This document shows, piece by piece, positions 42,141-51,521 of a DNA stretch of 64,000 nt (positions are counted from its first letter, which is position 1; every line of letters starts with the position of its first letter). Source of the DNA: Hymenobacter sp. DG01 (lineage in GTDB: Bacteria; Bacteroidota; Bacteroidia; Cytophagales; Hymenobacteraceae). The stretch lies in NCBI RefSeq assembly GCF_006352025.1, contig NZ_CP040936.1, forward strand, positions 3,350,001-3,414,000, given 5' to 3'. A program made the position numbers and the translations under genes. The notes under the pieces were generated by a model. It was not told where the DNA came from. It did not search any database and saw only the letters and a program-made list of their open reading frames with translations.

Positions 42141-42602
42141 ATGCCATTCTTTCCCAAGTTTGCTTTAGCGGGCGTACTGGCCCTTTCGCTTAGCACGGCC
42201 ACCCACTCGGCGCAGGCCCAGGTAACCATCAACGTCAACCCGCCTTCGTGGGGGCCAGCTGCTCCCGCTGGCACTCAGTACTACTACATCCCGGAGGTAG
42301 GCGGCTACTACGACCTGCGCGACCAGCGCTACGTGGTGCAGCGCGGCGGCAAGTGGACCCGGGTAGCTTCCCTCAATGGGTACTCTACCAGCTCGTTTCA
42401 TCCCGTGGTGGTGGACTATGTAGGGGCCCAACCCTGGGTACAGCTTAGCCGCCACCGCCAGCTGTACCCGGCCAGCCTGCCGCCGGGCCAGGTCAAGCGC
42501 CTGCAAAGCGGTAAAGGCCTACCTCCCGGCCAGGCGAAAAAGCTCGGTTACGGAGGCCACGGCGGTGGTAACGGCAAAGGAAAAGGCAACGGCAAGCACT
42601 AA
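42141..42602 (+). CDS. Secreted small protein (YYYIPE family 2)
   Basis: 153 residues. Signal peptide MPFFPKFALAGVLALSLS, cut near AQAQ. The body repeats the plan of the gene at 41204: VTINVNPPSWGPAAPAGTQY, YYYIPEVGGYYDLRDQRYVV, HPVVVDYVGAQPWVQLSRHR. The tail is short (GGHGGGNGKGKGNGKH) instead of long. The two genes are 154 bp apart on the same strand, divided by a terminator, and are clearly diverged duplicates. No enzyme motif seen. Confidence 0.8.
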   Translation: MPFFPKFALAGVLALSLSTATHSAQAQVTINVNPPSWGPAAPAGTQYYYIPEVGGYYDLRDQRYVVQRGGKWTRVASLNGYSTSSFHPVVVDYVGAQPWVQLSRHRQLYPASLPPGQVKRLQSGKGLPPGQAKKLGYGGHGGGNGKGKGNGKH

Positions 42603-42632
42603 GCAGGCCTTCCGTTCTACTTCTTGCTTTAT

Positions 42633-42662
42633 GAAAGCCACCCGGCCTGCCGGGTGGCTTTC
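42633..42662. terminator. Intrinsic terminator
   Basis: GAAAGCCACCCGGC and GCCGGGTGGCTTTC are perfect inverse complements with a 2-base loop (the effective loop is larger), 31 bp past the stop codon. Confidence 0.8.
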
Positions 42663-42793
42663 TGGTTCTAGCTGGTAGCCGGCCTACCCTAGGGTTTGCA
42701 TGAAGTCGGGGAAGGGGAAACCGTAACGGAGCTTTCTGTCGTATTCCTACGGAGTTAACACATCTTTTTATTGTTCAATCCGTTCCGGGTGCT

Positions 42794-43036
42794 ATGGCCG
42801 CTTCTCAGCACATTCTTCACCGTAGCTTACCAGCCGAGCTGCAACTGTTACTGGGCGAAGGTCGGCGGTGCCTGCTGGTTTACCGCACACCGGGCACTTC
42901 GGCTGAGTTCAGCGTGCGGGGCCGTCTGCTGGGCGTTCTGCGGCGCGGTCAGGTGGACTACCTGTACCTGGCAAGCGGCTGTGAGCTGCGCCTCGATTGG
43001 CTGGTATCGGTGAACGGGCACCGGCTGGCTGCCTAG
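42794..43036 (+). CDS. Rof-like small protein 1 (Rho-binding antiterminator-type fold)
   Basis: 80 residues from MAASQHILHRSLPAELQLLL. It aligns by eye with the next gene: AELQLLLGEGRRCLLVYRT, GRLLGVLRRGQVDYLYLASG, CELRLDWLVSVNGHRL. The ELRLD-LV ending and the central strands match the Rof/YaeO pattern, but the start lacks the typical YxPIxC motif and the fold is more diverged. Rof binds Rho and blocks termination. No known partner is adjacent; the second copy is 57 bp downstream. Confidence 0.55.
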   Translation: MAASQHILHRSLPAELQLLLGEGRRCLLVYRTPGTSAEFSVRGRLLGVLRRGQVDYLYLASGCELRLDWLVSVNGHRLAA

Positions 43037-43093
43037 TTCTCATCTTTGGGTGAGCTTTTGACGTAGGAAGAAGGTACTCGTTGCCTACCCCCT

Positions 43094-43345
43094 ATGTCAG
43101 AGCCAACCTACCGCCCCATCAGCTGCTCCTTCTACGATGAGCTGGAAGCCCGTGCCACCACCGGCCAACCCTGCACCCTCACCTACCGCACCCAGCCCGA
43201 TACGCCGCCCAGCACCTACCACGGCATCATTCAGGACCTGTACATCAAGGACAAGGTAGAATATCTGCGCCTGCACGACGGCTTCGAGCTGCGCCTCGAT
43301 GCCCTCGTAGCCATGGATGATAAGGAGCTGCGGAATTACTGCTAG
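43094..43345 (+). CDS. Rof-like small protein 2 (Rho-binding antiterminator-type)
   Basis: 83 residues. The beginning YRPISCSFYDELEA mirrors the Rof signature (YxPIxCxxYDxLE), followed by QPCTLTYRT, VEYLRLHDGFELRLDALVAM, the Sm-like beta-barrel layout with the conserved ELRLD. Length agrees with Rof proteins (about 80-86). Known Rof binds Rho and stops it from loading on RNA; whether this one binds Rho is untested. It sits directly before the O-acetylation genes (62-bp gap) and after its own paralogue. Confidence 0.75.
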   Translation: MSEPTYRPISCSFYDELEARATTGQPCTLTYRTQPDTPPSTYHGIIQDLYIKDKVEYLRLHDGFELRLDALVAMDDKELRNYC

Positions 43346-43407
43346 AGCGGTTACCACGAATAGCCCCGGCCTGCCTACCTTGTGCTGTTCATTTGACAAG
43401 GCAAGGC

Positions 43408-44826
43408 ATGGTTTTTAGCAGTACGCTGTTTCTATTTTACTTTCTACCGGGCTTCTTACTACTCTATTTTCTGGTTCCTACCCGGCTGAAAAATGCCGTT
43501 GCTCTGGTAGCTAGCCTGCTCTTCTATGCCTAGGGCGGCCTGCAGTTTCTGGGGCTTTTTCTGGCTTCTGTGGTCGTCAACTTTGTGCTGATCCGGTTCA
43601 TGGACCGGGCTCACAACTGGCAGAAGCGCATCTATCTTATTATCAGTATTGTCCTGAATGTGGCAATGCTTTTTTATTTCAAGTACGCCAACTTTTTCCT
43701 GGAGAACTTCAGCGTCGTTAGTAGCTCGCTGGGAGGCGGCCCGCTCACGTGGGAGCAGGTAGTACTGCCCATCGGTATTTCGTTTTTCACTTTTGAAAAG
43801 CTGACCTATACCATTGATGTGTACCGAGGGGTAAATAAACCTCTACGCAGCTTCTGGGACTTCCTGCTCTACATCATGCTGTTCCCTAAGATGATAGCGG
43901 GGCCCATCGTACGCTTCCACGAAATAGCCGATCAACTCACCGACCGCCGCGCCTTCGACACTATTGACCATAAGCTGGCCGGCTTCTTCCGCTTTGTAGT
44001 AGGCCTCTCCAAAAAGGTGCTCATTGCCAACGTTCTGGGCGAGCAGGCCGACCTGATTTTTGGGCTGAATCCAACTGAGTTGTCGGCGCCACTGGCCTGG
44101 CTGGGCGCGCTGGCTTACACCTTCCAGATCTACTTCGATTTTTCGGGCTACTCCGATATGGCCATTGGCATCGGTCGCATGATCGGGTTTCAGTTTCCGG
44201 AAAACTTCAACAACCCCTACGTGTCGCGCAGCATTACGGAGTTCTGGCAGCGCTGGCACATCACGCTGGGCCGCTGGATGCGCGACTACCTTTATATTCC
44301 GCTGGGCGGCAACCGCGTTTCTGCCGGGCGTTTGTACGTCAATCTTTCCACCGTATTTATTCTCTCGGGCTTTTGGCACGGAGCGGCCTGGAATTTTATT
44401 GCCTGGGGTGCTTTTCACGGCCTCTTCCTGATTCTGGACCGGCTGTTTTTGCTACGCATTTCGCAGCGGCTGGGTGCCCTGAGCATCGTGCCCACGTTTT
44501 TGGTCACCATAGTAGGCTGGGTGCTGTTCCGGGCCGAAAGTTTGACCAACGCACTGGCTTACCTGAAGCAGATGTTTACCGGGGGCTGGGCGCCGCTGCC
44601 TTTTTACACCACCGAGTTCTGGACGGTGTTGGTCCTGGCGGCCGGGTTTTCCTTTATGGCAGCTCTTCCCCGAGTGGAGCGGTGGGAGGTTAGCCTGTTT
44701 TCCACCCAGCCCTTCGCGCTGGGCCGCCTGGTGGGGGTAGGGTTGCTTACCAGTGGCCTGCTGCTGTTAAGCCTCGCCTACATCATAGGCAGCACATTTA
44801 ACCCGTTTATCTATTTCCGCTTTTAA
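43408..44826 (+). pseudogene. algI: MBOAT O-acyltransferase (AlgI-like) with in-frame amber codon
   Basis: An ATG at 43408 starts a frame of 473 codons with one internal stop, TAG at 43531-43533 (codon 42). The residues around it, SLLFYA-stop-GGLQFLG, match the conserved SLFFYAWG of AlgI-type proteins, so TGG (Trp) became TAG. The rest is intact: FTFEKLTYTIDVYRG, MIAGPIVRFHEI, ITEFWQRWHITLGRWMRDYL and the catalytic-His region SGFWHGAAWNF. A GTG at 43570 could restart translation, losing two helices. Its partner algJ-like gene starts 3 bp later and is intact. The break may be real, recoded, or a sequencing error. Confidence 0.88.
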
Positions 44827-44829
44827 AGG

Positions 44830-46152
44830 ATGGCTGCTCCGGTTTCTCTGCTTGCCAAACGGCTGTTCTTTGCCTTCTTTATGGCGCTGCTAGCGCTACC
44901 CGCGCTACAAAGCAAGTTTCACTTCGTAAAATTCACCGAGCTTACAGGCTATGCCGAGCGGGCTCCGCACCCCGACCTGAGTTGGGAGGGCCTGCGGGAT
45001 AACTCCTATCAACCCGCCCTGGAACACTACCTGGAGGACCGCGCGGGCTTCCGCGAGCCCCTCATCCGGCTACGCAACCAGCTGGCCTTTTCTCTGTTCA
45101 ACGTCGGGCGGGCCAACAACACAGTGGTTGGGGAAAAAGGCATCCTCTTCGACGGTAACGCCTTGGATATCAACCTAGGCAGCGAGTTTATGGGCGAGGC
45201 TGAGGTAGGCCGGCACGTGTATAAGTTTAAGGCGGTACAGGAGGCATTGGCCAAGCGCGGCACCCTGCTTGTGTTCGTCATTGCGCCCGGCAAGGCCACT
45301 TTTTACTCTGAGTACTGGCCCTCCTATTATCAGGCCCGGAAAGCCCGCCGGACGCCCTCCAACTACTCGACTCTGGCGCCGCGCATGAAAGCGGCAGGCA
45401 TCAACCTGCTTGATTTCAACCAACTGTTTCTGGCCTGGAAAGACACTGCAAAGTATCCGCTTTTTTCGCGGGGCGGTATTCACTGGAGCGTATATGGCAG
45501 CATGCTGGCCGCAGATACGCTATTCCGCTACATCGAGCACCGCAGCCATATCCGGATGCCCCAGCACCGCTTCACGGGGCGCGAAATCAGCGACCAGCCC
45601 CGCGAAACCGATAACGACCTGACCAAGGTGCTGAACCTGATTTGGGAGCCGACGGAGTTTACGCTGGCTTACCCTAAGCTGGAGTTTGAGCCGCCCAAGC
45701 CGGCAGAGCGCAAGCCTAACCTGCTGCTAGTAGGGGATAGTTTCGTCTGGAATCTGATTCCATTTGTTCCGGGTGCATTCAGCGAGAAAACTCGATTTTG
45801 GTACTATAATAATGCCGTCGATTGGGCCGGAGAAGCCAACACGGGTGAAGAGCGGCAAGTTAGTGCCCTCGACCGTCCAGCCCAGCTAACCGGCCGTGAC
45901 GTGGTGGTGGTATTGTTTTCGGAGCCTAACCTGGGCAATTTCGACCACGGGTTCAGCGACAATGCCTTCGGTTTCCTGTGCCCCTTCACTGATGCGGACC
46001 GAGCACGCATCAATGTGCATGTAGAGAAATTGCGGGGCGACAAGGAACTGCAGCAGCGCATCTGGGAGCAGGCTTACAAAGACCACCAGAACCCTGATTA
46101 CATGCTCTACAACGAAGCGGTGAAGCGCTACGAGCAGGAGTTGGGCAAGTAG
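44830..46152 (+). CDS. AlgJ/AlgX-like SGNH-type acetyltransferase partner
   Basis: 440 residues. One N-terminal membrane helix (LFFAFFMALLALPAL), then an AlgX/AlgJ-type SGNH domain: GILFDGNALD, LLVFVIAPGKATFYSEYW, GGIHWSVYGSMLAADTL (Asp/His region) and LLLVGDSFVWNLIPF (catalytic Ser). The protein moves acetyl groups brought across by the MBOAT partner onto an exopolysaccharide. Its start is 3 bp after the end of the AlgI-like gene, so the two are translationally coupled. Confidence 0.88.
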   Translation: MAAPVSLLAKRLFFAFFMALLALPALQSKFHFVKFTELTGYAERAPHPDLSWEGLRDNSYQPALEHYLEDRAGFREPLIRLRNQLAFSLFNVGRANNTVVGEKGILFDGNALDINLGSEFMGEAEVGRHVYKFKAVQEALAKRGTLLVFVIAPGKATFYSEYWPSYYQARKARRTPSNYSTLAPRMKAAGINLLDFNQLFLAWKDTAKYPLFSRGGIHWSVYGSMLAADTLFRYIEHRSHIRMPQHRFTGREISDQPRETDNDLTKVLNLIWEPTEFTLAYPKLEFEPPKPAERKPNLLLVGDSFVWNLIPFVPGAFSEKTRFWYYNNAVDWAGEANTGEERQVSALDRPAQLTGRDVVVVLFSEPNLGNFDHGFSDNAFGFLCPFTDADRARINVHVEKLRGDKELQQRIWEQAYKDHQNPDYMLYNEAVKRYEQELGK

Positions 46153-46228
46153 CCCGAAGCTACCCCTGCCTTCTGTGTCAACCCTGGCCTGTTGTTCCGG
46201 CAGATGCCGCTGCCCGCCTTAAAAGCAA

Positions 46229-46256
46229 CAACGGCCGCCCATATGGACGGCCGTTG
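46229..46256. terminator. Hairpin between convergent algJ-like and asnS genes
   Basis: CAACGGCCGCCCATATGGAC... forms a stem with its inverse half (one mismatch pair). On the minus strand it is followed by TTGTTGCTTTT, fitting asnS termination. Confidence 0.65.
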
Positions 46257-46286
46257 CAGGAAGAGCCAGGTTCACAAAATCCGTGA

Positions 46287-47693
46287 TTAAAACTCTGCGC
46301 TCTTGGGGAAGCGGGGGAAGGGGATTACGTCGCGGATGTTGGCCATACCGGTGACGAACAGGATGAGGCGCTCGAAGCCTAGCCCGAAGCCGGAGTGAGG
46401 TGCGGTGCCATACTTGCGCAGCTCCAGGTACCACCACAGGTCATGCTCGGGCACGTTCATTTCGGCCATGCGCTGGGTGAGCTTCTCCAGGCTTTCCTCG
46501 CGCTCCGAACCCCCAATGATTTCGCCGATGCCGGGGAAGAGCACGTCCATAGCCCGCACGGTTTTGCCGTCGTCGTTGAGCTTCATGTAGAACGCCTTGA
46601 TATCCTTGGGGTAGTTGGTCAGGATAACCGGCTTCTTGAAGTACTTCTCTACCAGGTAGCGCTCATGCTCGCTCTGCAGGTCGGTGCCCCAATCCACGGG
46701 GAACTCAAACTTCTGCTTAGCCGACTTCAGGATTTCCACGGCCTCGGTGTAGTTCAGGCGCTGGAAGTCGTTGTCCACCACAAACTGCAGGCGGTTCAGG
46801 AGCTCCTTGTCGTACTGCTCGTTGAGGAACTTGAGGTCGTCCTGGCAGTTGTCGAGAGCATAGCGCACCAAGTAGCGGAGGAAATCCTCCGCCAGGTCCA
46901 TGTTGTCCTGCAGGTCGTTGAAAGATACTTCGGGCTCAATCATCCAGAACTCGGCCAGGTGGCGGGCCGTGTTGGAGTTTTCGGCCCGGAACGTGGGGCC
47001 GAAGGTATAGACCTTGCCCAGCGCCATGGCCGCAATTTCGCCTTCCAGCTGGCCCGAAACCGTGAGGTTGGTTTGCTTGCCGAAGAAGTCCTGCTTGTAG
47101 TCCACGCCCGACTTATCTTCGGTCAGGGGCGGATTTTGGTCGGGCAGAGTGGTTACGCGGAACATCTGACCCGCGCCCTCGGCATCGGAGCCCGTGATGA
47201 TGGGCGTATGGACGTAGTAGAAGCCCCGGTCGTTGAAGAACTGGTGCACGGCAAAGGCCATAGCGTGCCGGATGCGCAGCACTGCCCCAAACGTGTTGGT
47301 GCGGGGGCGCAGGTGGGCAATTTCGCGCAGGAACTCCAGGGAGTGTCCCTTCTTCTGCAGGGGGTAGGTAGTGGGGTCAGCGGAGCCGTACACCGTAATT
47401 TCCGAAGCCTGGATTTCTACCGTCTGGCCTTTGCCCTGGGAGGCTACCAGCCGGCCGCGCACCTGCACGGCGGCTCCGTTTTCTACCCCGTCCGCCTTCA
47501 ACTTCTCCTCCGGGAACTGCTCGGCGTTGGCAACTACCTGAATGGAATTGAAGCCGGAGCCGTCGTTCACGGCAATAAACTGCACGTACTTGTTGCCGCG
47601 GCGGGTGCGTACCCAGCCTTTTACCAGCACTTCGCGGTCCAGCTCAGTGCTGCGGAGCAAGTCCTGCACGCTGGTTCTTCGGAGGTCGGACAT
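46287..47693 (-). CDS. asnS: Asparaginyl-tRNA synthetase
   Basis: 468 residues. An OB-fold anticodon domain is at the N-terminus ([20 protein letters not shown]). Class II motif 2 is [20 protein letters not shown] and motif 3 is [20 protein letters not shown]. Signature [15 protein letters not shown] is typical of AsnRS rather than AspRS. Charges tRNA-Asn with asparagine. Usual length. The gene is solitary. Confidence 0.97.
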   Translation of the reverse strand: MSDLRRTSVQDLLRSTELDREVLVKGWVRTRRGNKYVQFIAVNDGSGFNSIQVVANAEQFPEEKLKADGVENGAAVQVRGRLVASQGKGQTVEIQASEITVYGSADPTTYPLQKKGHSLEFLREIAHLRPRTNTFGAVLRIRHAMAFAVHQFFNDRGFYYVHTPIITGSDAEGAGQMFRVTTLPDQNPPLTEDKSGVDYKQDFFGKQTNLTVSGQLEGEIAAMALGKVYTFGPTFRAENSNTARHLAEFWMIEPEVSFNDLQDNMDLAEDFLRYLVRYALDNCQDDLKFLNEQYDKELLNRLQFVVDNDFQRLNYTEAVEILKSAKQKFEFPVDWGTDLQSEHERYLVEKYFKKPVILTNYPKDIKAFYMKLNDDGKTVRAMDVLFPGIGEIIGGSEREESLEKLTQRMAEMNVPEHDLWWYLELRKYGTAPHSGFGLGFERLILFVTGMANIRDVIPFPRFPKSAEF

Positions 47694-47818
47694 TGGAAGA
47701 GAAAAGGGGAAAACGGTAAAATCAGACCAAAGATAAATGTTTGACCAGACGAATTATGTGCTCTAGACTGATTTGACGGTTTTAGACCGACTCCGATGTT
47801 GAAACCGGGGGCTTTATG

Positions 47819-48853
47819 CTAATCCAAGTCTTGTACCTCGAACAAGCTGTGCCCCTGCCCGGAGAATAGCCAGAGATAGGGGCCTAGCCGGTAGAAGCTG
47901 AGCCGTTTGAGCATCTCGCCTTTCTCATGAAACAGGCCCGTAGTGAACACCTTTTGCCGGAAGCCCAGGCGGGTTGTTTCCGTATTCAGCAGATTATAAA
48001 AATATAAGCCGCCCTGAGCCACCGGCGAGTACCGGTTCCAGCTTACGTACTGGTTATCTGAGGAGAACTGCGGCGCAGAGCCCAGAATGGGCAACTGCTG
48101 GTCCAGCGAAACAAGCTCGGTGGTGCCGGGCTTCACCCTGAACAAGGGCAGCTTCGCAGGCCTTCCCAACAGCTGAGAGGAGTAATACCCGCCGGCCGTT
48201 GCTACCTGCAGCCCGCCTCCTTGTGGGCGTAGGGCCACAACCACAGGCTCATCTATACCTCCCAGGGAAGCTGGCACATGGGCCGCCACAGCGGGCGCAA
48301 GTGTTAGCCGTTGCGGCTCCCGCGTCAGCCGATACGCAGTAGCCGAATACGGCTCCAGATAGCCAACAAATACAGCGCGCCCTACAAACTGCTGATGATC
48401 ATACGCTACGGCAATTGGTGCTGGCTGTCCGGGCATCCAGCAAGCCAATTGAGGGCGCCCTACCTCACTGACAAAGCGGGCCGATAAGTTCTGCGGGGCA
48501 CCGCTTGAATTCAGAATCTCATACACGAAAGGCTCCGCCTGCGAGGCAGTGTCGAAAAGCAGTATCTGCTCGCTGAACACCACCCCAAAGCCCTCTTTGT
48601 AGGCAAACAGGGCGCCGCCGCCCAGCTTTTCAGCGTAAAGAAAAGCGCCCGAGGCAACAAGCTCCCGGTAAGGCGCTGACCATTTACTCAAGTCCTGAAC
48701 ACTACCCGCCGGATCAGCAACCGATACCCGCCACAATCTCCTGTCGCCATCCAGGGCCACGGCGCAGGTGCCGCCCGCCACAACGAGGCAGCGCTTCGTA
48801 TAGCTGTATGCCAACGGCGCGGAAGAATCGTGAAGCTTGGTAATCCTGATCAT
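47819..48853 (-). CDS. Hypothetical protein, beta-propeller-like
   Basis: 344 residues from MIRITKLHDSSAPLAYSYTK. No signal peptide. The sequence is almost all beta strand with repeated G-x-L-x-x-Y motifs: RRLWRVSVADPAGSVQDLSK, GGALFAYKEGFGVVFSEQIL, GRAVFVGYLEPYSATAYRLT, GGLYFYNLLNTETTRLGFRQ, PYLWLFSGQGHSLFEVQDLD. This suggests a beta-propeller, possibly of six or seven blades. Base composition is lower in GC than its neighbours. No family recognised; no operon partner. Confidence 0.6.
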   Translation of the reverse strand: MIRITKLHDSSAPLAYSYTKRCLVVAGGTCAVALDGDRRLWRVSVADPAGSVQDLSKWSAPYRELVASGAFLYAEKLGGGALFAYKEGFGVVFSEQILLFDTASQAEPFVYEILNSSGAPQNLSARFVSEVGRPQLACWMPGQPAPIAVAYDHQQFVGRAVFVGYLEPYSATAYRLTREPQRLTLAPAVAAHVPASLGGIDEPVVVALRPQGGGLQVATAGGYYSSQLLGRPAKLPLFRVKPGTTELVSLDQQLPILGSAPQFSSDNQYVSWNRYSPVAQGGLYFYNLLNTETTRLGFRQKVFTTGLFHEKGEMLKRLSFYRLGPYLWLFSGQGHSLFEVQDLD

Positions 48854-49000
48854 TTTCGTGTTGCCAATGCCTGGGGTCGGGAGCAAGGTACTGACCTGCC
48901 AATTGGCGCTTGCTCTATTTATGACAATGCTGGCCCTTTAGCGGCGGCGGCTCGAGAAGCTACCCCAACTTTTTCCCCTTAACTCAAGTACAGAAAGGCC

Positions 49001-49008
49001 TATATTTG
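49001..49008 (+). promoter_or_regulatory. Candidate -7 box (TATATTTG) of rpoN
   Basis: TATATTTG matches TAnnTTTG and lies 49 bp before the rpoN start codon. The -33 element is not clear (TTAA near 48980). Confidence 0.4.
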
Positions 49009-49057
49009 GCCAAACCACCCCGTTTACCAACCGGCGGGGCGTACGCGTTTTTAGAGT

Positions 49058-50638
49058 ATGCAACGACTGGACATGAAGCAGCTTCTTTCGCAGAAGCTGT
49101 CACCCCAACAGATACAATTTATTAAGCTGCTGCAGATTCCGACGGCAGAGCTGGAAGCCCGTATCAAAGAAGAGCTGGAAGTAAACCCAGCCCTGGAGGA
49201 AGGCGACGACAACGAGGAGTACGAGGAAGAGGAGCGCGCCGACGACAGCGACGACGAGGACTACGACGACCCCGACTCGGAATTTGATAACGACGACAAT
49301 ACGCTCGACGAGGATTTCAATGACCAAAGCGAAGAGCAGCCCGAAATAGAACTCCCCGTAAAGGACGAGGAGCCCGCCGACCTAAAAGAATCGTCCTCGG
49401 AGGAAGACCTCGACCTGAGCGACTACCTCAACGACGACGAAATAGCCGGCTACAAAATGCAGGGCGACGGCCCCGGCGAGGACGAGGACGACCGGGAAAT
49501 GCCCCTGGCCGACACCAGCGGCTCGCTGATTGACAGCCTTCTGGACCAACTGGGCTTTGCCAACCTCGATGAAAAGCAGGAAGCCATCGGCCGCCAGCTT
49601 ATCGGTTCTATTGATGGCGACGGCTACATCCGCCGCGACCTGTCGGCTATTGCCAACGACCTGGCTTTCTCCCAGAATATTGAGGCCTCAGTGCCCGAAG
49701 TTGAGGGAGTACTGCACGTAATCCAATCGTTTGACCCGCCCGGCATTGCCGCCCGCGACCTGCAGGAGTGCCTGTTGCTGCAACTGGAGCGCCGCCCCCA
49801 GGACGAGGTTACCGAGCACGCCGAGCGCATCCTGAACGAAACCTTCGACGAGTTTACCAAGAAGCACTACCCTCGCATTCAGCAGAAACTGGACCTGGAG
49901 GACGAGGAGCTAAAGGAAGCCATTGCCCTGATTCTCAAGCTAAACCCCAAGCCCGGCGGTACGGGCCCGGTGGGTATGGGCAAGGTACAGTACATCGTTC
50001 CGGACTTTATTCTGACCCACGATAACGGACAGTTCAACCTGACCCTGAACTCGCGCAATGCCCCGGACCTGCGGGTGTCGCCGGCCTATACCGAGATGTT
50101 CCGGGCCTACGATAAGGCCTCGAAGAAGGACAAGAAGATGAAGGAAGCCGTGACCTTCGTAAAGCAGAAGCTGGACTCGGCCAAGTGGTTTATTGATGCC
50201 ATCCGGCAGCGCCAGAATACGCTGCTGCGCACCATGGACGCCATTGTGCGCTACCAGGCTGAGTTTTTCGCGGAAGGCGACGAGAGCAAGCTGCGCCCCA
50301 TGATTCTGAAGGATATAGCCACCGAAATCGGCATGGACATCAGCACCGTGAGCCGGGTAGCTAACTCCAAATCGGTGCAGACGGAGTTTGGTATCTACCC
50401 GCTCAAGTACTTCTTCTCCGAAGGCATTGCCACCGACTCGGGCGAGGATGCCTCCAGCCGGGAAGTGAAGCACATCCTGAAGGAAATCATTGAGGGAGAG
50501 CAGAAAAACAAGCCCCTCTCCGACGATAAGCTGGAAAAAATGCTCAATGCCCGCGGCTATAACATTGCCCGCCGCACCGTAGCCAAGTACCGCGAGCAGC
50601 TGAATATTCCGGTGGCTCGCCTGCGCAAGGAGCTGTAA
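49058..50638 (+). CDS. rpoN: RNA polymerase sigma-54 factor
   Basis: 526 residues. Region I is Gln/Leu-rich (LSPQQIQFIKLLQIPTAELE); region II is a long acidic stretch (about residues 49-150: DDNEEYEEEERADDSDDEDY and more). Core-binding and HTH regions follow (IATEIGMDISTVSRVANSK), and the RpoN box ARRTVAKYRE is at 504-513. It needs AAA+ activators and reads -24/-12 promoters. Acidic region II is longer than in enterobacteria. Solitary gene with a terminator downstream. Confidence 0.97.
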   Translation: MQRLDMKQLLSQKLSPQQIQFIKLLQIPTAELEARIKEELEVNPALEEGDDNEEYEEEERADDSDDEDYDDPDSEFDNDDNTLDEDFNDQSEEQPEIELPVKDEEPADLKESSSEEDLDLSDYLNDDEIAGYKMQGDGPGEDEDDREMPLADTSGSLIDSLLDQLGFANLDEKQEAIGRQLIGSIDGDGYIRRDLSAIANDLAFSQNIEASVPEVEGVLHVIQSFDPPGIAARDLQECLLLQLERRPQDEVTEHAERILNETFDEFTKKHYPRIQQKLDLEDEELKEAIALILKLNPKPGGTGPVGMGKVQYIVPDFILTHDNGQFNLTLNSRNAPDLRVSPAYTEMFRAYDKASKKDKKMKEAVTFVKQKLDSAKWFIDAIRQRQNTLLRTMDAIVRYQAEFFAEGDESKLRPMILKDIATEIGMDISTVSRVANSKSVQTEFGIYPLKYFFSEGIATDSGEDASSREVKHILKEIIEGEQKNKPLSDDKLEKMLNARGYNIARRTVAKYREQLNIPVARLRKEL

Positions 50639-50662
50639 GCTGGCCCAAACGACTGCTTTCTG

Positions 50663-50702
50663 GTGCCCCCGTACGCCTGGCTGCGGGGGCACTGGTGTTT
50701 TT
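50663..50702 (+). terminator. Intrinsic terminator of rpoN
   Basis: GTGCCCCCG and CGGGGGCAC form a perfect 9-bp stem with a 12-base loop and a TTTTT run ending about 50702, 24 bp past the rpoN stop. Confidence 0.85.
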
Positions 50703-50775
50703 ACGAGGCGCTGGTCAGTCCGAAAACAGTGGACAGCCGTATCTTCGTTAGCTCCTGCCTTAGTTCTGTCTGCCT

Positions 50776-51405
50776 GTGCCCCGTGCTGTTGCCACGGCCC
50801 TCTCGGCGGTGTTTCATCCGCTGCTGGTGCCGTTTTACCTGTTCTACATTGTTTGCTACCAGTTGCCGGGGGTGTTGCTGCTGCCTGCCCTGCCCGACCG
50901 GTGGCTGGTGCTGGCCGTGGTGGGGGGCTTCACGTTTGCGCTACCCTCCCTGGGGGCGGCCATGCTGGTAAAGCTGGGGCTGGTGGACTCTCTGGAAATG
51001 CCCCTGCGGCAGCAGCGCGCTCTACCCCTGCTGCTGGCCGCTACCAGCTTTGGAGCGGCGGCGTGGCTGCTGCACCGGCCGGGCCTTTTTGATGGGCTGC
51101 TCTACCAGATAATGGCCGGCATGACCCTGGCCGTGCTGCTGACGTTTCTGATTACGCTGCGCTGGAAGATTTCGGCCCACGGCGTAGGCATGGGCGGGGC
51201 GGTGGGCCTGCTGGCCCTGCTCCACCTGGGCGGCACCTCCGGCGTGCCCGGGGTGTGGTGGCTGGCCGGGACGGTGGTAACGGCCGGCGCGGTGGGTAGC
51301 GCCCGCCTGGCCCTGAACGCGCACACTACCACCCAGGTATGGGCGGGCCTGGCCCTGGGCGCGGGGCTGGTACTGGGCTTCGGCGCGGGCCTGGCCTTGG
51401 CCTGA
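50776..51405 (+). CDS. PAP2-like integral membrane protein
   Basis: 209 residues with GTG start. About six membrane helices: LVPFYLFYIVCYQLPGVLLL, WLVLAVVGGFTFALPSLGAA, ALPLLLAATSFGAAAWLL, LYQIMAGMTLAVLLTFLITL, GAVGLLALLHLGGTSG, and AGLALGAGLVLGFGAGLAL. Late motifs KISAHGVGMGG and ARLALNAHTTTQVWAG match the second and third PAP2 phosphatase motifs (Ser-x-His and Arg...His). The first motif (KxxxxxxRP) is not clear (SLEMPLRQQRALP may stand in). Likely a diverged lipid phosphatase or a PAP2-derived protein. Confidence 0.65.
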   Translation: MPRAVATALSAVFHPLLVPFYLFYIVCYQLPGVLLLPALPDRWLVLAVVGGFTFALPSLGAAMLVKLGLVDSLEMPLRQQRALPLLLAATSFGAAAWLLHRPGLFDGLLYQIMAGMTLAVLLTFLITLRWKISAHGVGMGGAVGLLALLHLGGTSGVPGVWWLAGTVVTAGAVGSARLALNAHTTTQVWAGLALGAGLVLGFGAGLALA

Positions 51406-51521
51406 CCCGGATTCGTTGTTATCTTTCCTATACCAACCGGCACTCCGTTGATGTGGCGCGCTTGTCTTGTCTGTCAGTTGGTTAGTTGGTTTTTCTGAGG
51501 CTTTTCTGAATCCGCCGCCCT

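Noticed and set aside
46395..47744. Plus-strand open frame of about 450 codons opposite asnS
   Set aside because: Antisense shadow of a certain tRNA synthetase gene; composition (Val/His/Leu-rich) is the typical antisense pattern.
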